A DNA stretch of 64,000 bases from Glandiceps talaboti (lineage: Eukaryota; Hemichordata; Enteropneusta; Spengelidae), in NCBI RefSeq assembly GCF_964340395.1, contig NC_135554.1, positions 5,202,975-5,266,974 on the forward strand. Direction: 5' to 3'. The notes under the pieces are model-generated. The model did no database searches, was not told where the DNA came from, and saw only the letters and a list, made by a program, of their open reading frames with translations. This document shows, one piece after another, positions 52,501 through 64,000 of the stretch (the first letter of the stretch is position 1; each line of letters begins with the position of its first letter). The position numbers and the translations under genes are program-made.

Positions 52501-54197
52501 CTGTTCATCTCCAATATTTCTTTATTCTGCTACAATCTACTTGTGACATAAGGTTGTCATTACTTGTCGTGTGCTTAGTACTGACAAAAGAACTTTTTGA
52601 TTACTTATACTTTCCATTGCAGATGGGAATAAATATTGGGCAACAAAATTTAATGACCATTCTCAGTAATTATACAATTCCAAAATCTTCACTTACTTCT
52701 TCCACTTCTTGATTGGCTGTCTGGTGTTCATCTGCCATCTGTGTTCGTGTCATCTTCCGTGACCTTGAGTTCCATCCTGAAAGGAATGAATCAAACAATA
52801 CAGTATAAACTTATTGATGGAATGAAATAACAGTTATTTAGATTCTAATGTTTACTCTTAAAGTTGCCACTACTCAATTTAACCTTTTTGAAAAGATATT
52901 ACCACGGATAATACAATTCTGTTCATCACCAAAATATTTCTTCATTCTGCTACAATCTACTTGTGACATAAGGTTGTCATTACTTGTCGTGTACTTAGTA
53001 CTGACAAAAGAACTTTTTGATAACTTATACTTTCCATTGCAGATGGGAAGAAATATTGGGCAACAAAAATTAATGACCATTCTCAGTAATTATACAATTC
53101 CAAAATCTTCACTTACTTCTTCCACTTCTTGATTGGCTGTCTGGTGTTCATCTGCCATCTGTGTTCGTGTCATCTTCCGTAACCTTGAGTTCCATCCTGA
53201 AAGGAATGAATCAAACAATTCATACAGTATAAACTTATTGATGGAATGAAATAACAGTTATTTAGTTTCTAATATTTACTCTTAAAGTTGCCACTACTCA
53301 ATTTAAACTTTTTGAAAAGATATTACCACGGACAATACAATTCTGTTCATCTCCAAAATACTTCTTCATTCTGCTACAATCTACTTGTGACATAAGGTTG
53401 TCATTACTTGTCGTGTGCTTAGTACTGACAAAAGAACTTTTTGATAACTTATACTTTCCATTGCAGATGGGAAGAAATATTGGGCAACAAAATTTAATGA
53501 CCATTCTCAGTAATTATACAATTCCAAAATCTTCACTTACTTCTTCCACTTCTTGATTGGCTGTCTGGTGTTCATCTGCCATCTGTGTTCGTGTCATCTT
53601 CCGTGACCTTGAGTTCCATCCTGAAAGGAATGAATCCAACAAGAAAGTATAAACTTACTGATGGAATTAAATAACAGTTATTTAGATTCTAATATTTACT
53701 CTTAAAGTTGCCACTACTCAATTTAACCTTTTTGAAAAGATATTACCAATGATAATACAATTCTGTTCATCTCCAAAATATTTCTTCATTCTGCTACAAT
53801 CTACTTGTGACATAAGGTTGTCATTACTTGTCGTGTGCTTAGTACTGACAAAACAACTTTTTGATAACTTATACTTTCCATTGCAGATGGGAAGAAATAT
53901 TGGGCAACAAAATTTAATGACCATTCTCAGTAATTATACAATTCCAAAATCTTCACTTACTTCTTCCACTTGTTGATTGGCTGTCTGGTGTTCATCTGCC
54001 ATCAGTGTTTGTGTCATCTTCCGTGACCTTGAGTTCCATCCTGAAAGGAATGAATCAAACAATAGAGTATAAACTTATTGATGGAATGAAATAACAGTTA
54101 TTTAGATTATAATATTTACTCTTAAAGTTGCCACTACTCAATTTAACCTTTTTGAAAAGATTTTACCACGGATAATACAATTCTGTTCATCTCCAAA
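45410..54197. repeat. duplicated block of about ten modules
   Basis: Sequence at about 45410-47220 recurs at about 49594-51404 (offset 4184 bp). Sequence at about 47170-49590 recurs at about 51777-54197 (offset 4607 bp), including private variants such as aacaattcatacagt, aacaagaaagtataaac and gtcttcttgcgtg. The second copy carries one extra module between the two parts. Only a few point differences are visible over 2.4 kb, so the duplication is recent. Confidence 0.75.
51435..51515 (-). CDS. representative 81-nt frame-preserving array exon
   Basis: One extra base near the donor (GTGGAAAGAA instead of GTGGAAGAA) makes this exon 27 codons. Entered with two leading bases it leaves one base over, so any number of such exons, followed by at most one 80-nt exon, can be joined without a stop. 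It is one of eleven such copies. The 80-nt form may be the derived one-base deletion, or the reverse. Confidence 0.45.
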
Positions 54198-55717
54198 ATA
54201 CTTCTTCATTCTGCTACAATCTACTTGTGACATAAGGTTGTCATTACTTGTCGTGTGCTTAGTACTGACAAAACAACTTTTTGATAACTTATACTTTCCA
54301 TTGCAGATGGGAAGAAATACTGGGCAACAAAATTTAATGACCATTCTCAGTAATTATACAATTCCAAAATCTTCACTTACTTCTTCCACTTCTTGATTGG
54401 CTGTCTGGTGTTCATCTGCCATCTGTGTTCGTGTCATCTTGCGTGACATTGAGTTCCATCCTGAAAGGAATGAATCAAACAATACAGTATAAACTTATTG
54501 ATGGAATGAAATAACAGTTATTTAGATTCTAATATTTACTCTTAAAGTTGCCACTACTCAATTTAACCTTTTTGAAAAGATATTACCACGGATAATATAA
54601 TTCTGTTCATCTCCAAAATATTTCTTTATTCTGCTACAATCTACTTGTGACATAAGGTTGTCATTACTTGTCGTGTGCTTAGTGCTGACAAAACAACTTT
54701 TTGATAACTTATACTTTCCATTGCAGATGGGAAGAAATATTGGGCAACAAAATTTAATGACCATTCTCAGTAATTATACAATTCCAAAATCTTCACTTAC
54801 TTCTTCCACTTCTTGATTGGCTGTCTGGTGTTCATCTGCCATCTGTGTTCGTGTCATCTTCCGTGACCTTGAGTTCCATCCTGAAAGGAATGAATCAAAC
54901 AATACAGTATAAACTTATTGATGGAATGAAATAACAGTTATTTAGATTCTAATATTTACTCTTAAAGTTGCCACTACTCAATTTAACCTTTTTGAAAAGA
55001 TATTACCACGGATAATATAATTCTGTTCATCTCCAAAATATTTCTTTATTCTGTTACAATCTACTTGTGACATAAGGTTGTCATTACTTGTCGTGTGCTT
55101 AGTACTGACAAAACAACTTTTTGATAACTTATACTTTCCATTGCAGATGGGAAGAAATATTGGGCAACAAAATTTAATGACCATTCTCAGTAATTGTATA
55201 ATTCCAAAATCTTCACTTACTTCTTCCACTTCTTGATTGGCTGTCTGGTGTTCATCTGACATCTGTGTTCGTGTCATCTTGCGTGACCTTGAGTTCCATC
55301 CTGAAAGGAATGAATCAAACAATACAGTATAAACTTATTGATGGAATGAAATAACAGTTATTTAGATTCTAATATTTACTCTTAAAGTTGCCACTACTCA
55401 ATTTAACCTTTTTGAAAAGATATTACCACGGATAATACAATTCTGTTCATCTCCAATATTTCTTTATTCTGCTACAATCTACTTGTGACATAAGGTTGTC
55501 ATTACTTGTCGTGTGCTTAGTACTGACAAAAGAACTTTTTGATTACTTATACTTTCCATTGCAGATGGGAAGAAATATTGGGCAACAAAATTTAATGACC
55601 ATTCTCAGTAATTATACAATTCCAAAATCTTCACTTACTTCTTCCACTTCTTGATTGGCTGTCTGGTGTTCATCTGCCATCTGTGTTCGTGTCATCTTCC
55701 GTGACCTTGAGTTCCAT

Positions 55718-58700
55718 CCTGAAAGGAATGAATCAAACAATACAGTATAAACTTATTGATGGAATGAAATAACAGTTGTTTAGATTACAATATTTACTCT
55801 TAAAGTTGCCACTACTCAATTTAACCTTTTTGAAAAGATATTACCACGGATAATACAATTCTGTTCATCTCCAAAATACTTCTTCATTCTGCTACAATCT
55901 ACTTGAGACATAAGGTTGCCATTACTTGTCGTGTGCTTAGTACTGACAAAAGAACTTATTGATAACTTATACTTTCCATTGCAGATGGGAATAAATATTG
56001 GGCAACAAAATTTAATGACCATTCTCAGTAATTATACAATTCCAAAATCTTCACTTACTTCTTCCACTTCTTGATTGGCTGTCTGGTGTTCATCTGCCAT
56101 CTGTGTTCGTGTCATCTTCCGTGACCTTGAGTTCCATCCTGAAAGGAATGAATCAAACAATACAGTATAAACTTATTGATGGAATGAAATAACAGTTATT
56201 TAGATTCTAATGTTTACTCTTAAAGTTGCCACTACTCAATTTAACCTTTTTGAAAAGATATTACCACGGATAATACAATTCTGTTCATCACCAAAATATT
56301 TCTTCATTCTGCTACAATCTACTTGTGACATAAGGTTGTCATTACTTGTCGTGTACTTAGTACTGACAAAAGAACTTTTTGATAACTTATACTTTCCATT
56401 GCAGATGGGAAGAAATATTGGGCAACAAAATTTAATGACCATTCTCAGTAATTATACAATTCCAAAATCTTCACTTACTTCTTCCACTTCTTGATTGGCT
56501 GTCTGGTGTTCATCTGCCATCTGTGTTCGTGTCATCTTCCGTAACCTTGAGTTCCATCCTGAAAGGAATGAATCAAACAATACAGTATAAACTTATTGAT
56601 GGAATGAAATAACAGTTATTTAGTTTCTAATATTTACTCTTAAAGTTGCCACTACTCAATTTAAACTTTTTGAAAAGATATTACCACGGACAATACAATT
56701 CTGTTCATCTCCAAAATATTTCTTCATTCTGCTACAATCTACTTGTGACATAAGGTTGTCATTACTTGTCGTGTGCTTAGTACTGACAAAAGAACTTTTT
56801 GATAACTTATACTTTCCATTGCAGATGGGAAGAAATACTGGGCAACAAAATTTAATGACCATTCTCAGTAATTATACAATTCCAAAATCTTCACTTACTT
56901 CTTCCACGTCTTGATTGGCTGTCTGGTGTTCATCTGCCATCTGTGTTCGTGTCATCTTGCGTGACCTTGAGTTCCATCCTGAAAGGAATGAATCAAACAA
57001 TACAGTATAAACTTATTGATGGAATGAAATAACAGTTATTTAGATTCTAATATTTACTCTTAAAGTTGCCACTACTCAATTTAACCTTTTTGAAAAGATA
57101 TTACCACGGATAATACAATTCTGTTCATCTCCAATATTTCTTTATTCTGCTACAATCTACTTGTGACATAAGGTTGTCATTACTTGTCGTGTGCTTAGTA
57201 CTGACAAAAGAACTTTTTGATTACTTATACTTTCCATTGCAGATGGGAAGAAATATTGGGCAACAAAATTTAATGACCATTCTCAGTAATTATACAATTC
57301 CAAAATCTTCACTTACTTCTTCCACTTCTTGATTGGCTGTCTGGTGTTCATCTGCCATCTGTGTTCGTGTCATCTTCCGTGACCTTGAGTTCCATCCTGA
57401 AAGGAATGAATCAAACAATACAGTATAAACTTATTGATGGAATGAAATAACAGTTGTTTAGATTACAATATTTACTCTTAAAGTTGCCACTACTCAATTT
57501 AACCTTTTTGAAAAGATATTACCACGGATAATACAATTCTGTTCATCTCCAAAATACTTCTTCATTCTGCTACAATCTACTTGAGACATAAGGTTGCCAT
57601 TACTTGTCGTGTGCTTAGTACTGACAAAAAGAACTTATTGATAACTTATACTTTCCATTGCAGATGGGAATAAATATTGGGCAACAAAATTTAATGACCA
57701 TTCTCAGTAATTATACAATTCCAAAATCTTCACTTACTTCTTCCACTTCTTGATTGGCTGTCTGGTGTTCATCTGCCATCTGTGTTCGTGTCATCTTCCG
57801 TGACCTTGACTTCCATCCTGAAAGGAATGAATCAAACAATACAGTATAAACTTATTGATGGAATGAAATAACAGTTATTTAGATTCTAATATTTACTCTT
57901 AAAGTTGCCACTACTCAATTTAACCTTTTTGAAAAGATATTACCACGGATAATACAATTCTGTTCATCTCCAAAATATTTCTTTATTCTGCTACAATCTA
58001 CTTGTGACATAAGGTTGTCATTACTTGTCGTGTGCTTAGTACTGACAAAACAACTTTTTGATAACTTATACTTTCCATTGCAGATGGGAAGAAATACTGG
58101 GCAACAAAATTTAATGACCATTCTCAGTAATTATACAATTCCAAAATCTTCACTTACTTCTTCCACTTCTTGATTGGCTGTCTGGTGTTCATCTGCCATC
58201 TGTGTTCGTGTCATCTTGCGTGACCTTGAGTTCCATCCTGAAAGGAATGAATCAAACAATACAGTATAAACTTATTGATGGAATGAAATAACAGTTATTT
58301 AGATTCTAATATTTACTCTTAAAGTTGCCACTACTCAATTTAACCTTTTTGAAAAGATATTACCACGGATAATATAATTCTGTTCATCTCCAAAATATTT
58401 CTTTATTCTGCTACAATCTACTTGTGACATAAGGTTGTCATTACTTGTCGTGTGCTTAGTACTGACAAAACAACTTTTTGATAACTTATACTTTCCATTG
58501 CAGATGGGAAGAAATATTGGGCAACAAAATTTAATGACCATTCTCAGTAATTATACAATTCCAAAATCTTCACTTACTTCTTCCACTTCTTGATTGGCTG
58601 TCTGGTGTTCATCTGTCATCTGTGTTAGTGTCATCTTCCGTGACCTTGAGTTCCATCCTGAAAGGAATGAATCAAACAATACAGTATAAACTTATTGATG

Positions 58701-61700
58701 GAATGAAATAACAGTTATTTAGATTCTAATATTTACTCTTAAAGTTGCCACTACTCAATTTAACCTTTTTGAAAAGATATTACCACGGATAATACAATTC
58801 TGTTCATCTCCAAAATACTTCTTCATTCTGCTACAATCTACTTGTGACATAAGGTTGCCATTAATTGTCGTGTGCTTAGTACTGACAAAAGAACTTTTTG
58901 ATAACTTATACTTTCCATTGCAGATGGGAAGAAATATTGGGCAACAAAATTTAATGACCATTCTCAGTAATTATACAATTCCAAAATCTTCACTTACTTC
59001 TTCCACTTCTTGATTGGCTGTCTGGTGTTCATCTGCCATCTGTGTTCGTGTCATCTTCCGTGACCTTGAGTTTCATCCTGAAAGGAATGAATCAAACAAT
59101 ACAGTATAAACTTACTGTTGGAATGAAATAACAGTTATTTAGATTCTAATATTTACTCTTAAAGTTGCCACTACTCAATTTAACCTTTTTGAAAAGATAT
59201 TACCACGGATAATACAATTCTGTTCATCTCCAAAATATTTCTTTATTCTGCTACAATCTACTTGTGACATAAGGTTGTCATTACTTGTCGTGTGCTTAGT
59301 ACTGACAAAACAACTTTTTGATAACTTATACTTTCCATTGCAGATGGGAAGAAATACTGGGCAACAAAATTTAATGACCATTCTCAGTAATTATACAATT
59401 CCAAAATCTTCACTTACTTCTTCCACTTCTTGATTGGCTGTCTGGTGTTCATCTGCCATCTGTGTTCGTGTCATCTTGCGTGACCTTGAGTTCCATCCTG
59501 AAAGGAATGAATCAAACAATACAGTATAAACTTATTGGTGGAATGAAATAACAGTTATTTAGATTCTAATATTTACTCTTAAAGTTGCCACTACTCAATT
59601 TAACCTTTTTGAAAAGATATTACCACGGATAATATAATTCTGTTCATCTCCAAAATATTTCTTTATTCTGCTACAATCTACTTGTGACATAAGGTTGTCA
59701 TTACTTGTCGTGTGCTTAGTACTGACAAAACAACTTTTTGATAACTTATACTTTCCATTGCAGATGGGAAGAAATATTGGGCAACAAAATTTAATGACCA
59801 TTCTCAGTAATTATACAATTCCAAAATCTTCACTTACTTCTTCCACTTCTTGATTGGCTGTCTGGTGTTCATCTGCCATCTGTGTTCGTGTCATCTTCCG
59901 TGACCTTGAGTTCCATCCTGAAAGGAATGAATCAAACAATACAGTATAAACTTATTGATGGAATGAAATAACAGTTATTTAGATTCTAATATTTACTCTT
60001 AAAGTTGCCACTACTCAATTTAACCTTTTTAAAAAGATATTACCACGGATAATATAATTCTGTTCATCTCCAAAATATTTCTTTATTCTGTTACAATCTA
60101 CTTGTGACATAAGGTTGTCATTACTTGTCGTGTGCTTAGTACTGACAAAACAACTTTTTGATAACTTATACTTTCCATTGCAGATGGGAAGAAATATTGG
60201 GCAACAAAATTTAATGACCATTCTCAGTAATTGTACAATTCCAAAATCTTCACTTACTTCTTCCACTTCTTGATTGGCTGTCTGGTGTTCATCTGCCATC
60301 TGTGTTCGTGTCATCTTCCGTGACCTTGAGTTCCATCCTGAAAGGAATGAATCAAACAATACAGTATAAACTTATTGATGGAATGAAATAACAGTTATTT
60401 AGATTCTAATATTTACTCTTAAAGTTGCCACTACTCAATTTAACCTTTTTGAAAAGATATTACCACGGATAATACAAATCTGTTCATCTCCAATATTTCT
60501 TTATTCTGCTACAATCTACTTGTGACATAAGGTTGTCACTACTTGTCGTGTGCTTAGTACTGACAAAAGAACTTTTTGATTACTTATACTTTCCATTGCA
60601 GATGGGAAGAAATATTGGGCAACAAAATTTAATGACCATTCTCAGTAATTATACAATTCCAAAATCTTCACTTACTTCTTCCACTTCTTGATTGGCTGTC
60701 TGGTGTTCATCTGCCATCTGTGTTCGTGTCATCTTCCGTGACCTTGAGTTCCATCCTGAAAGGAATGAATCAAACAATACAGTATAAACTTATTGATGGA
60801 ATGAAATAACAGTTGTTTAGATTACAATATTTACTCTTAAAGTTGCCACTACTCAATTTAACCTTTTTGAAAAGATATTACCACGGATAATACAATTCTG
60901 TTCATCTCCAAAATATTTCTTCATTCTGCTACAATCTACTTGTGACATAAGGTTGTCATTACTTGTCGTGTGCTTAGTACTGACAAAAAGAACTTATTGA
61001 TAACTTATACTTTCCATTGCAGATGGGAATAAATATTGGGCAACAAAATTTAATGACCATTCTCAGTAATTATACAATTCCAAAATCTTCACTTACTTCT
61101 TCCACTTCTTGATTGGCTGTCTGGTGTTCATCTGCCATCTGTGTTCGTGTCATCTTCCGTGACCTTGACTTCCATCCTGAAAGGAATGAATCAAACAATA
61201 CAGTATAAACTTATTGATGGAATGAAATAACAGTTATTTAGATTCTAATATTTACTCTTAAAGTTGCCACTACTCAATTTAACCTTTTTGAAAAGATATT
61301 ACCACGGATAATACAATTCTGTTCATCTCCAAAATACTTCTTCATTCTGCTACAATCTACTTGTGACATAAGGTTGCCATTAATTGTCGTGTGCTTAGTA
61401 CTGACAAAAGAACTTTTTGATAACTTATACTTTCCATTGCAGATGGGAAGAAATATTGGGCAACAAAATTTAATGACCATTCTCAGTAATTATACAATTC
61501 CAAAATCTTCACTTACTTCTTCCACTTCTTGATTGGCTGTCTGGTGTTCATCTGCCATCTGTGTTCGTGTCATCTTCCGTGACCTTGAGTTTCATCCTGA
61601 AAGGAATGAATCAAACAATACAGTATAAACTTACTGTTGGAATGAAATAACAGTTATTTAGATTCTAATATTTACTCTTTAAGTTGCCACTACTCAATTT

Positions 61701-63806
61701 AACCTTTTTGAAAAGATATTACCACGGATAATACAATTCTGTTCATCTCCAAAATATTTCTTTATTCTGCTACAATCTACTTGTGACATAAGGTTGTCAT
61801 TACTTGTCGTGTGCTTAGTACTGACAAAACAACTTTTTGATAACTTATACTTTCCATTGCAGATGGGAAGAAATACTGGGCAACAAAATTTAATGACCAT
61901 TCTCAGTAATTATACAATTCCAAAATCTTCACTTACTTCTTCCACTTCTTGATTGGCTGTCTGGTGTTCATCTGCCATCTGTGTTCGTGTCATCTTGCGT
62001 GACCTTGAGTTCCATCCTGAAAGGAATGAATCAAACAATACAGTATAAACTTATTGATGGAATGAAATAACAGTTATTTAGATTCTAATATTTACTCTTA
62101 AAGTTGCCACTACTCAATTTAACCTTTTTGAAAAGATATTACCACGGATAATATAATTCTGTTCATCTCCAAAATATTTCTTTATTCTGCTACAATCTAC
62201 TTGTGACATAAGGTTGTCATTACTTGTCGTGTGCTTAGTACTGACAAAACAACTTTTTGATAACTTATACTTTCCATTGCAGATGGGTAGAAATATTGGG
62301 CAACAAAATTTAATGACCATTCTCAGTAATTATACAATTCCAAAATCTTCACTTACTTCTTCCACTTCTTGATTGGCTGTCTGGTGTTCATCTGTCATCT
62401 GTGTTAGTGTCATCTTCCGTGACCTTGAGTTCCATCCTGAAAGGAATGAATCAAACAATACAGTATAAACTTATTGATGGAATGAAATAACAGTTATTTA
62501 GATTCTAATATTTACTCTTAAAGTTGCCACTACTCAATTTAACCTTTTTGAAAAGATATTACCACGGATAATACAATTCTGTTCATCTCCAAAATACTTC
62601 TTCATTCTGCTACAATCTACTTGTGACATAAGGTTGCCATTACTTGTCGTGTGCTTAGTACTGACAAAAGAACTTTTTGATAACTTATACTTTCCATTGC
62701 AGATGGGAAGAAATATTGGGCAACAAAATTTAATGACCATTCTCAGTAATTATACAATTCCAAAATCTTCACTTACTTCTTCCACTTCTTGATTGGCTGT
62801 CTGGTGTTCATCTGCCATCTGTGTTCGTGTCATCTTCCGTGACCTTGAGTTTCATCCTGAAAGGAATGAATCAAACAATACAGTATAAACTTACTGTTGG
62901 AATGAAATAACAGTTATTTAGATTCTAATATTTACTCTTAAAGTTGCCACTACTCAATTTAACCTTTTTGAAAAGATATTACCACGGATAATACAATTCT
63001 GTTCATCTCCAAAATATTTCTTTATTCTGCTACAATCTACTTGTGACATAAGGTTGTCATTACTTGTCGTGTGCTTAGTACTGACAAAACAACTTTTTGA
63101 TAACTTATACTTTCCATTGCAGATGGGAAGAAATACTGGGCAACAAAATGTAATGACCATTCTCAGTAATTATACAATTCCAAAATCTTCACTTACTTCT
63201 TCCACTTCTTGATTGGCTGTCTGGTGTTCATCTGCCATCTGTGTTCGTGTCATCTTGCGTGACCTTGAGTTCCATCCTGAAAGGAATGAATCAAACAATA
63301 CAGTATAAACTTATTGATGGAATGAAATAACAGTTATTTAGATTCTAATATTTACTCTTAAAGTTGCCACTACTCAATTTAACCTTTTTGAAAAGATATT
63401 ACCACGGATAATATAATTTTGTTCATCTCCAAAATATTTCTTTATTCTGCTACAATCTACTTGTGACATAAGGTTGTCATTACTTGTCGTGTGCTTAGTA
63501 CTGACAAAACAACTTTTTGATAACTTATACTTTCCATTGCAGATGGGAAGAAATATTGGGCAACAAAATTTAATGACCATTCTCAGTAATTATACAATTC
63601 CAAAATCTTCACTTACTTCTTCCACTTCTTGATTGGCTGTCTGGTGTTCATCTGCCATCTGTGTTCGTGTCATCTTCCGTGACCTTGAGTTCCATCCTGA
63701 AAGGAATGAATCAAACAATACAGTATAAACTTATTGATGGAATGAAATAACAGTTATTTAGATTCTAATATTTACTCTTAAAGTTGCCACTACTCAATTT
63801 AACCTT
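55718..63806. repeat. right-hand higher-order repeats
   Basis: Private variants recur at whole-unit offsets. gttgtttagattac occurs near 55774, 57452 and 60811. gacaaaaagaactta occurs near 57625 and 60984 (3359). catctgtcatctgtgttagt occurs near 58610 and 62389 (3779). cttactgttgg occurs near 59110, 61629 and 62889 (2519 and 1260). Units here are mostly exactly 420 bp. Confidence 0.7.
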
Positions 63807-64000
63807 TTTAAAAAGATATTACCACGGATAATATAATTCTGTTCATCTCCAAAATATTTCTTTATTCTGTTACAATCTACTTGTGACATAAGGTTGTCAT
63901 TACTTGTCGTGTGCTTAGTACTGACAAAACAACTTTTTGATAACTTATACTTTCCATTGCAGATGGGAAGAAATATTGGGCAACAAAATTTAATGACCAT

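Larger units (their letters stand above)
20943..63696 (-). other. coordinate list of the array exons (right edges)
   Basis: First exon base on the minus strand (add 79 bases to the left for an 80-nt exon): 21022, 21442, 21854, 22276, 22694, 23116, 23538, 23960, 24349, 24768, 25187, 25607, 26029, 26448, 26866, 27278, 27696, 28114, 28526, 28944, 29362, 29781, 30201, 30618, 31036, 31448, 31868, 32280, 32699, 33118, 33538, 33960, 34369, 34791, 35209, 35627, 36047, 36469, 36889, 37309, 37727, 38147, 38565, 38984, 39404, 39824, 40245, 40665, 41074, 41496, 41907, 42326, 42746, 43168, 43581, 43999, 44421, 44829, 45247, 45669, 46082, 46500, 46922, 47330, 47751, 48169, 48589, 49013, 49433, 49853, 50266, 50684, 51106, 51515, 51937, 52358, 52776, 53196, 53620, 54040, 54460, 54880, 55300, 55718, 56138, 56558, 56978, 57396, 57817, 58237, 58657, 59077, 59497, 59917, 60337, 60755, 61176, 61596, 62016, 62436, 62856, 63276, 63696. 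The 81-nt exons are those at 21854, 23116, 24768, 25187, 26448, 32699, 33118, 33538, 34369, 41074 and 51515. Counted by eye. Confidence 0.8.
20880..64000 (-). repeat. tandem array of 103 exon-intron modules, mean period 418 bp
   Basis: Each module, read on the minus strand, holds an acceptor (ttgattcattcctttcag), an exon of 80 nt (81 in eleven copies, 57 in one), a donor (gtaagtgaag or gtaagcgtag) and about 340 nt of intron. The intron ends with a typical pyrimidine tract. Acceptor-to-acceptor spacing ranges from 389 to 424 bp, mostly 408-424. Exon right edges run from 21022 to 63696, and the array leaves the window still in register. The open exon frame is WNSRSRKMTRTQMADEHQTA followed by NQEVEE. 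There is no similarity to a domain I know. Units differ by point changes and small indels concentrated in the intron, and they fall into subfamilies shuffled along the array. The left end decays into exons B and A. Orientation and splice signals argue for one long minus-strand transcription unit. The alternative is a satellite that keeps splice signals by descent only. Confidence 0.85.

Noticed and set aside
20943-64000. Minus-strand 68-codon ORF present in many modules (MVIKFCCPIFLPI start)
   Set aside because: It lies wholly in the intron part of the module. Many modules break it by 2-bp and larger indels (ccaatattt and caaatattt types), and it has no recognisable domain. Its presence in the right half is explained by recent homogenisation.
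20880-64000. CRISPR-like or centromeric satellite interpretation
   Set aside because: There are no short repeats with unique spacers. The whole 418-bp unit repeats, and conserved splice signals argue for an exon-derived array. A centromeric role cannot be excluded, but nothing in the sequence supports it.

Overview
The window looks like a metazoan nuclear genome segment: about 20 kb of AT-rich, gene-poor DNA full of microsatellites, followed by a tandem array of about 43 kb. There are no operons and no long uninterrupted ORFs. Coding signal appears only as short exons bounded by consensus splice sites, and polyA-type signals and fold-back transposon relics are present. A CD225/dispanin gene fragment and the style of dispersed repeats fit a marine invertebrate, perhaps a lancelet-like deuterostome. 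The species cannot be fixed from the sequence alone.

Layout. At 0.7-1.5 kb (minus strand) are two exons of a CD225/dispanin (IFITM-superfamily) membrane protein. At 4.2-5.4 kb (minus) is an unrecognised multi-exon gene candidate whose first three exons join in phase. From 5.4 to 19.3 kb the sequence is mostly noncoding. It carries ACAT, GT, AT, ACAG, ATCA and CACACT microsatellites and four copies of a dispersed hairpin repeat. It also holds an approx. 1.1 kb region rich in the octamer AAATACAC that ends in a fold-back, and a MITE with approx. 60 bp inverted repeats and a 10-11 bp target duplication. Several degenerate tandem repeats, a possible two-exon gene at 12.3-13.4 kb (minus) and a small plus-strand ORF at 19.4 kb complete this part.

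From 19.8 kb to the right edge lies the main feature. It reads as the 3' part of one minus-strand transcription unit in which an 80-nt exon plus an approx. 340-nt intron has been amplified into 103 visible tandem modules (mean 418 bp). The array continues beyond the window. Each module has a pyrimidine-rich acceptor (cattcctttcag) and a donor (gtaagtg or gtaagcg). Two divergent relatives of the exon (20787-20865 and 20464-20537), a terminal exon with an in-frame stop (19845-19889) and an AATAAA (19797-19802) lie downstream in transcription order. The module nearest the 3' end joins these in one open frame.

The puzzle is the exon length. About 91 modules have an 80-nt exon that is open in only one frame, so two consecutive 80-nt exons would hit a TGA. 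Eleven modules have an 81-nt, frame-preserving exon. The array may therefore be a single-choice exon cluster, a noncoding or poison-exon array, or a satellite born from an exon. Nested higher-order repeats (3-unit approx. 1.25 kb; 10- and 11-unit offsets of 4184 and 4607 bp; offsets of 1260, 2519, 3359 and 3779 bp) show recent unequal exchange.
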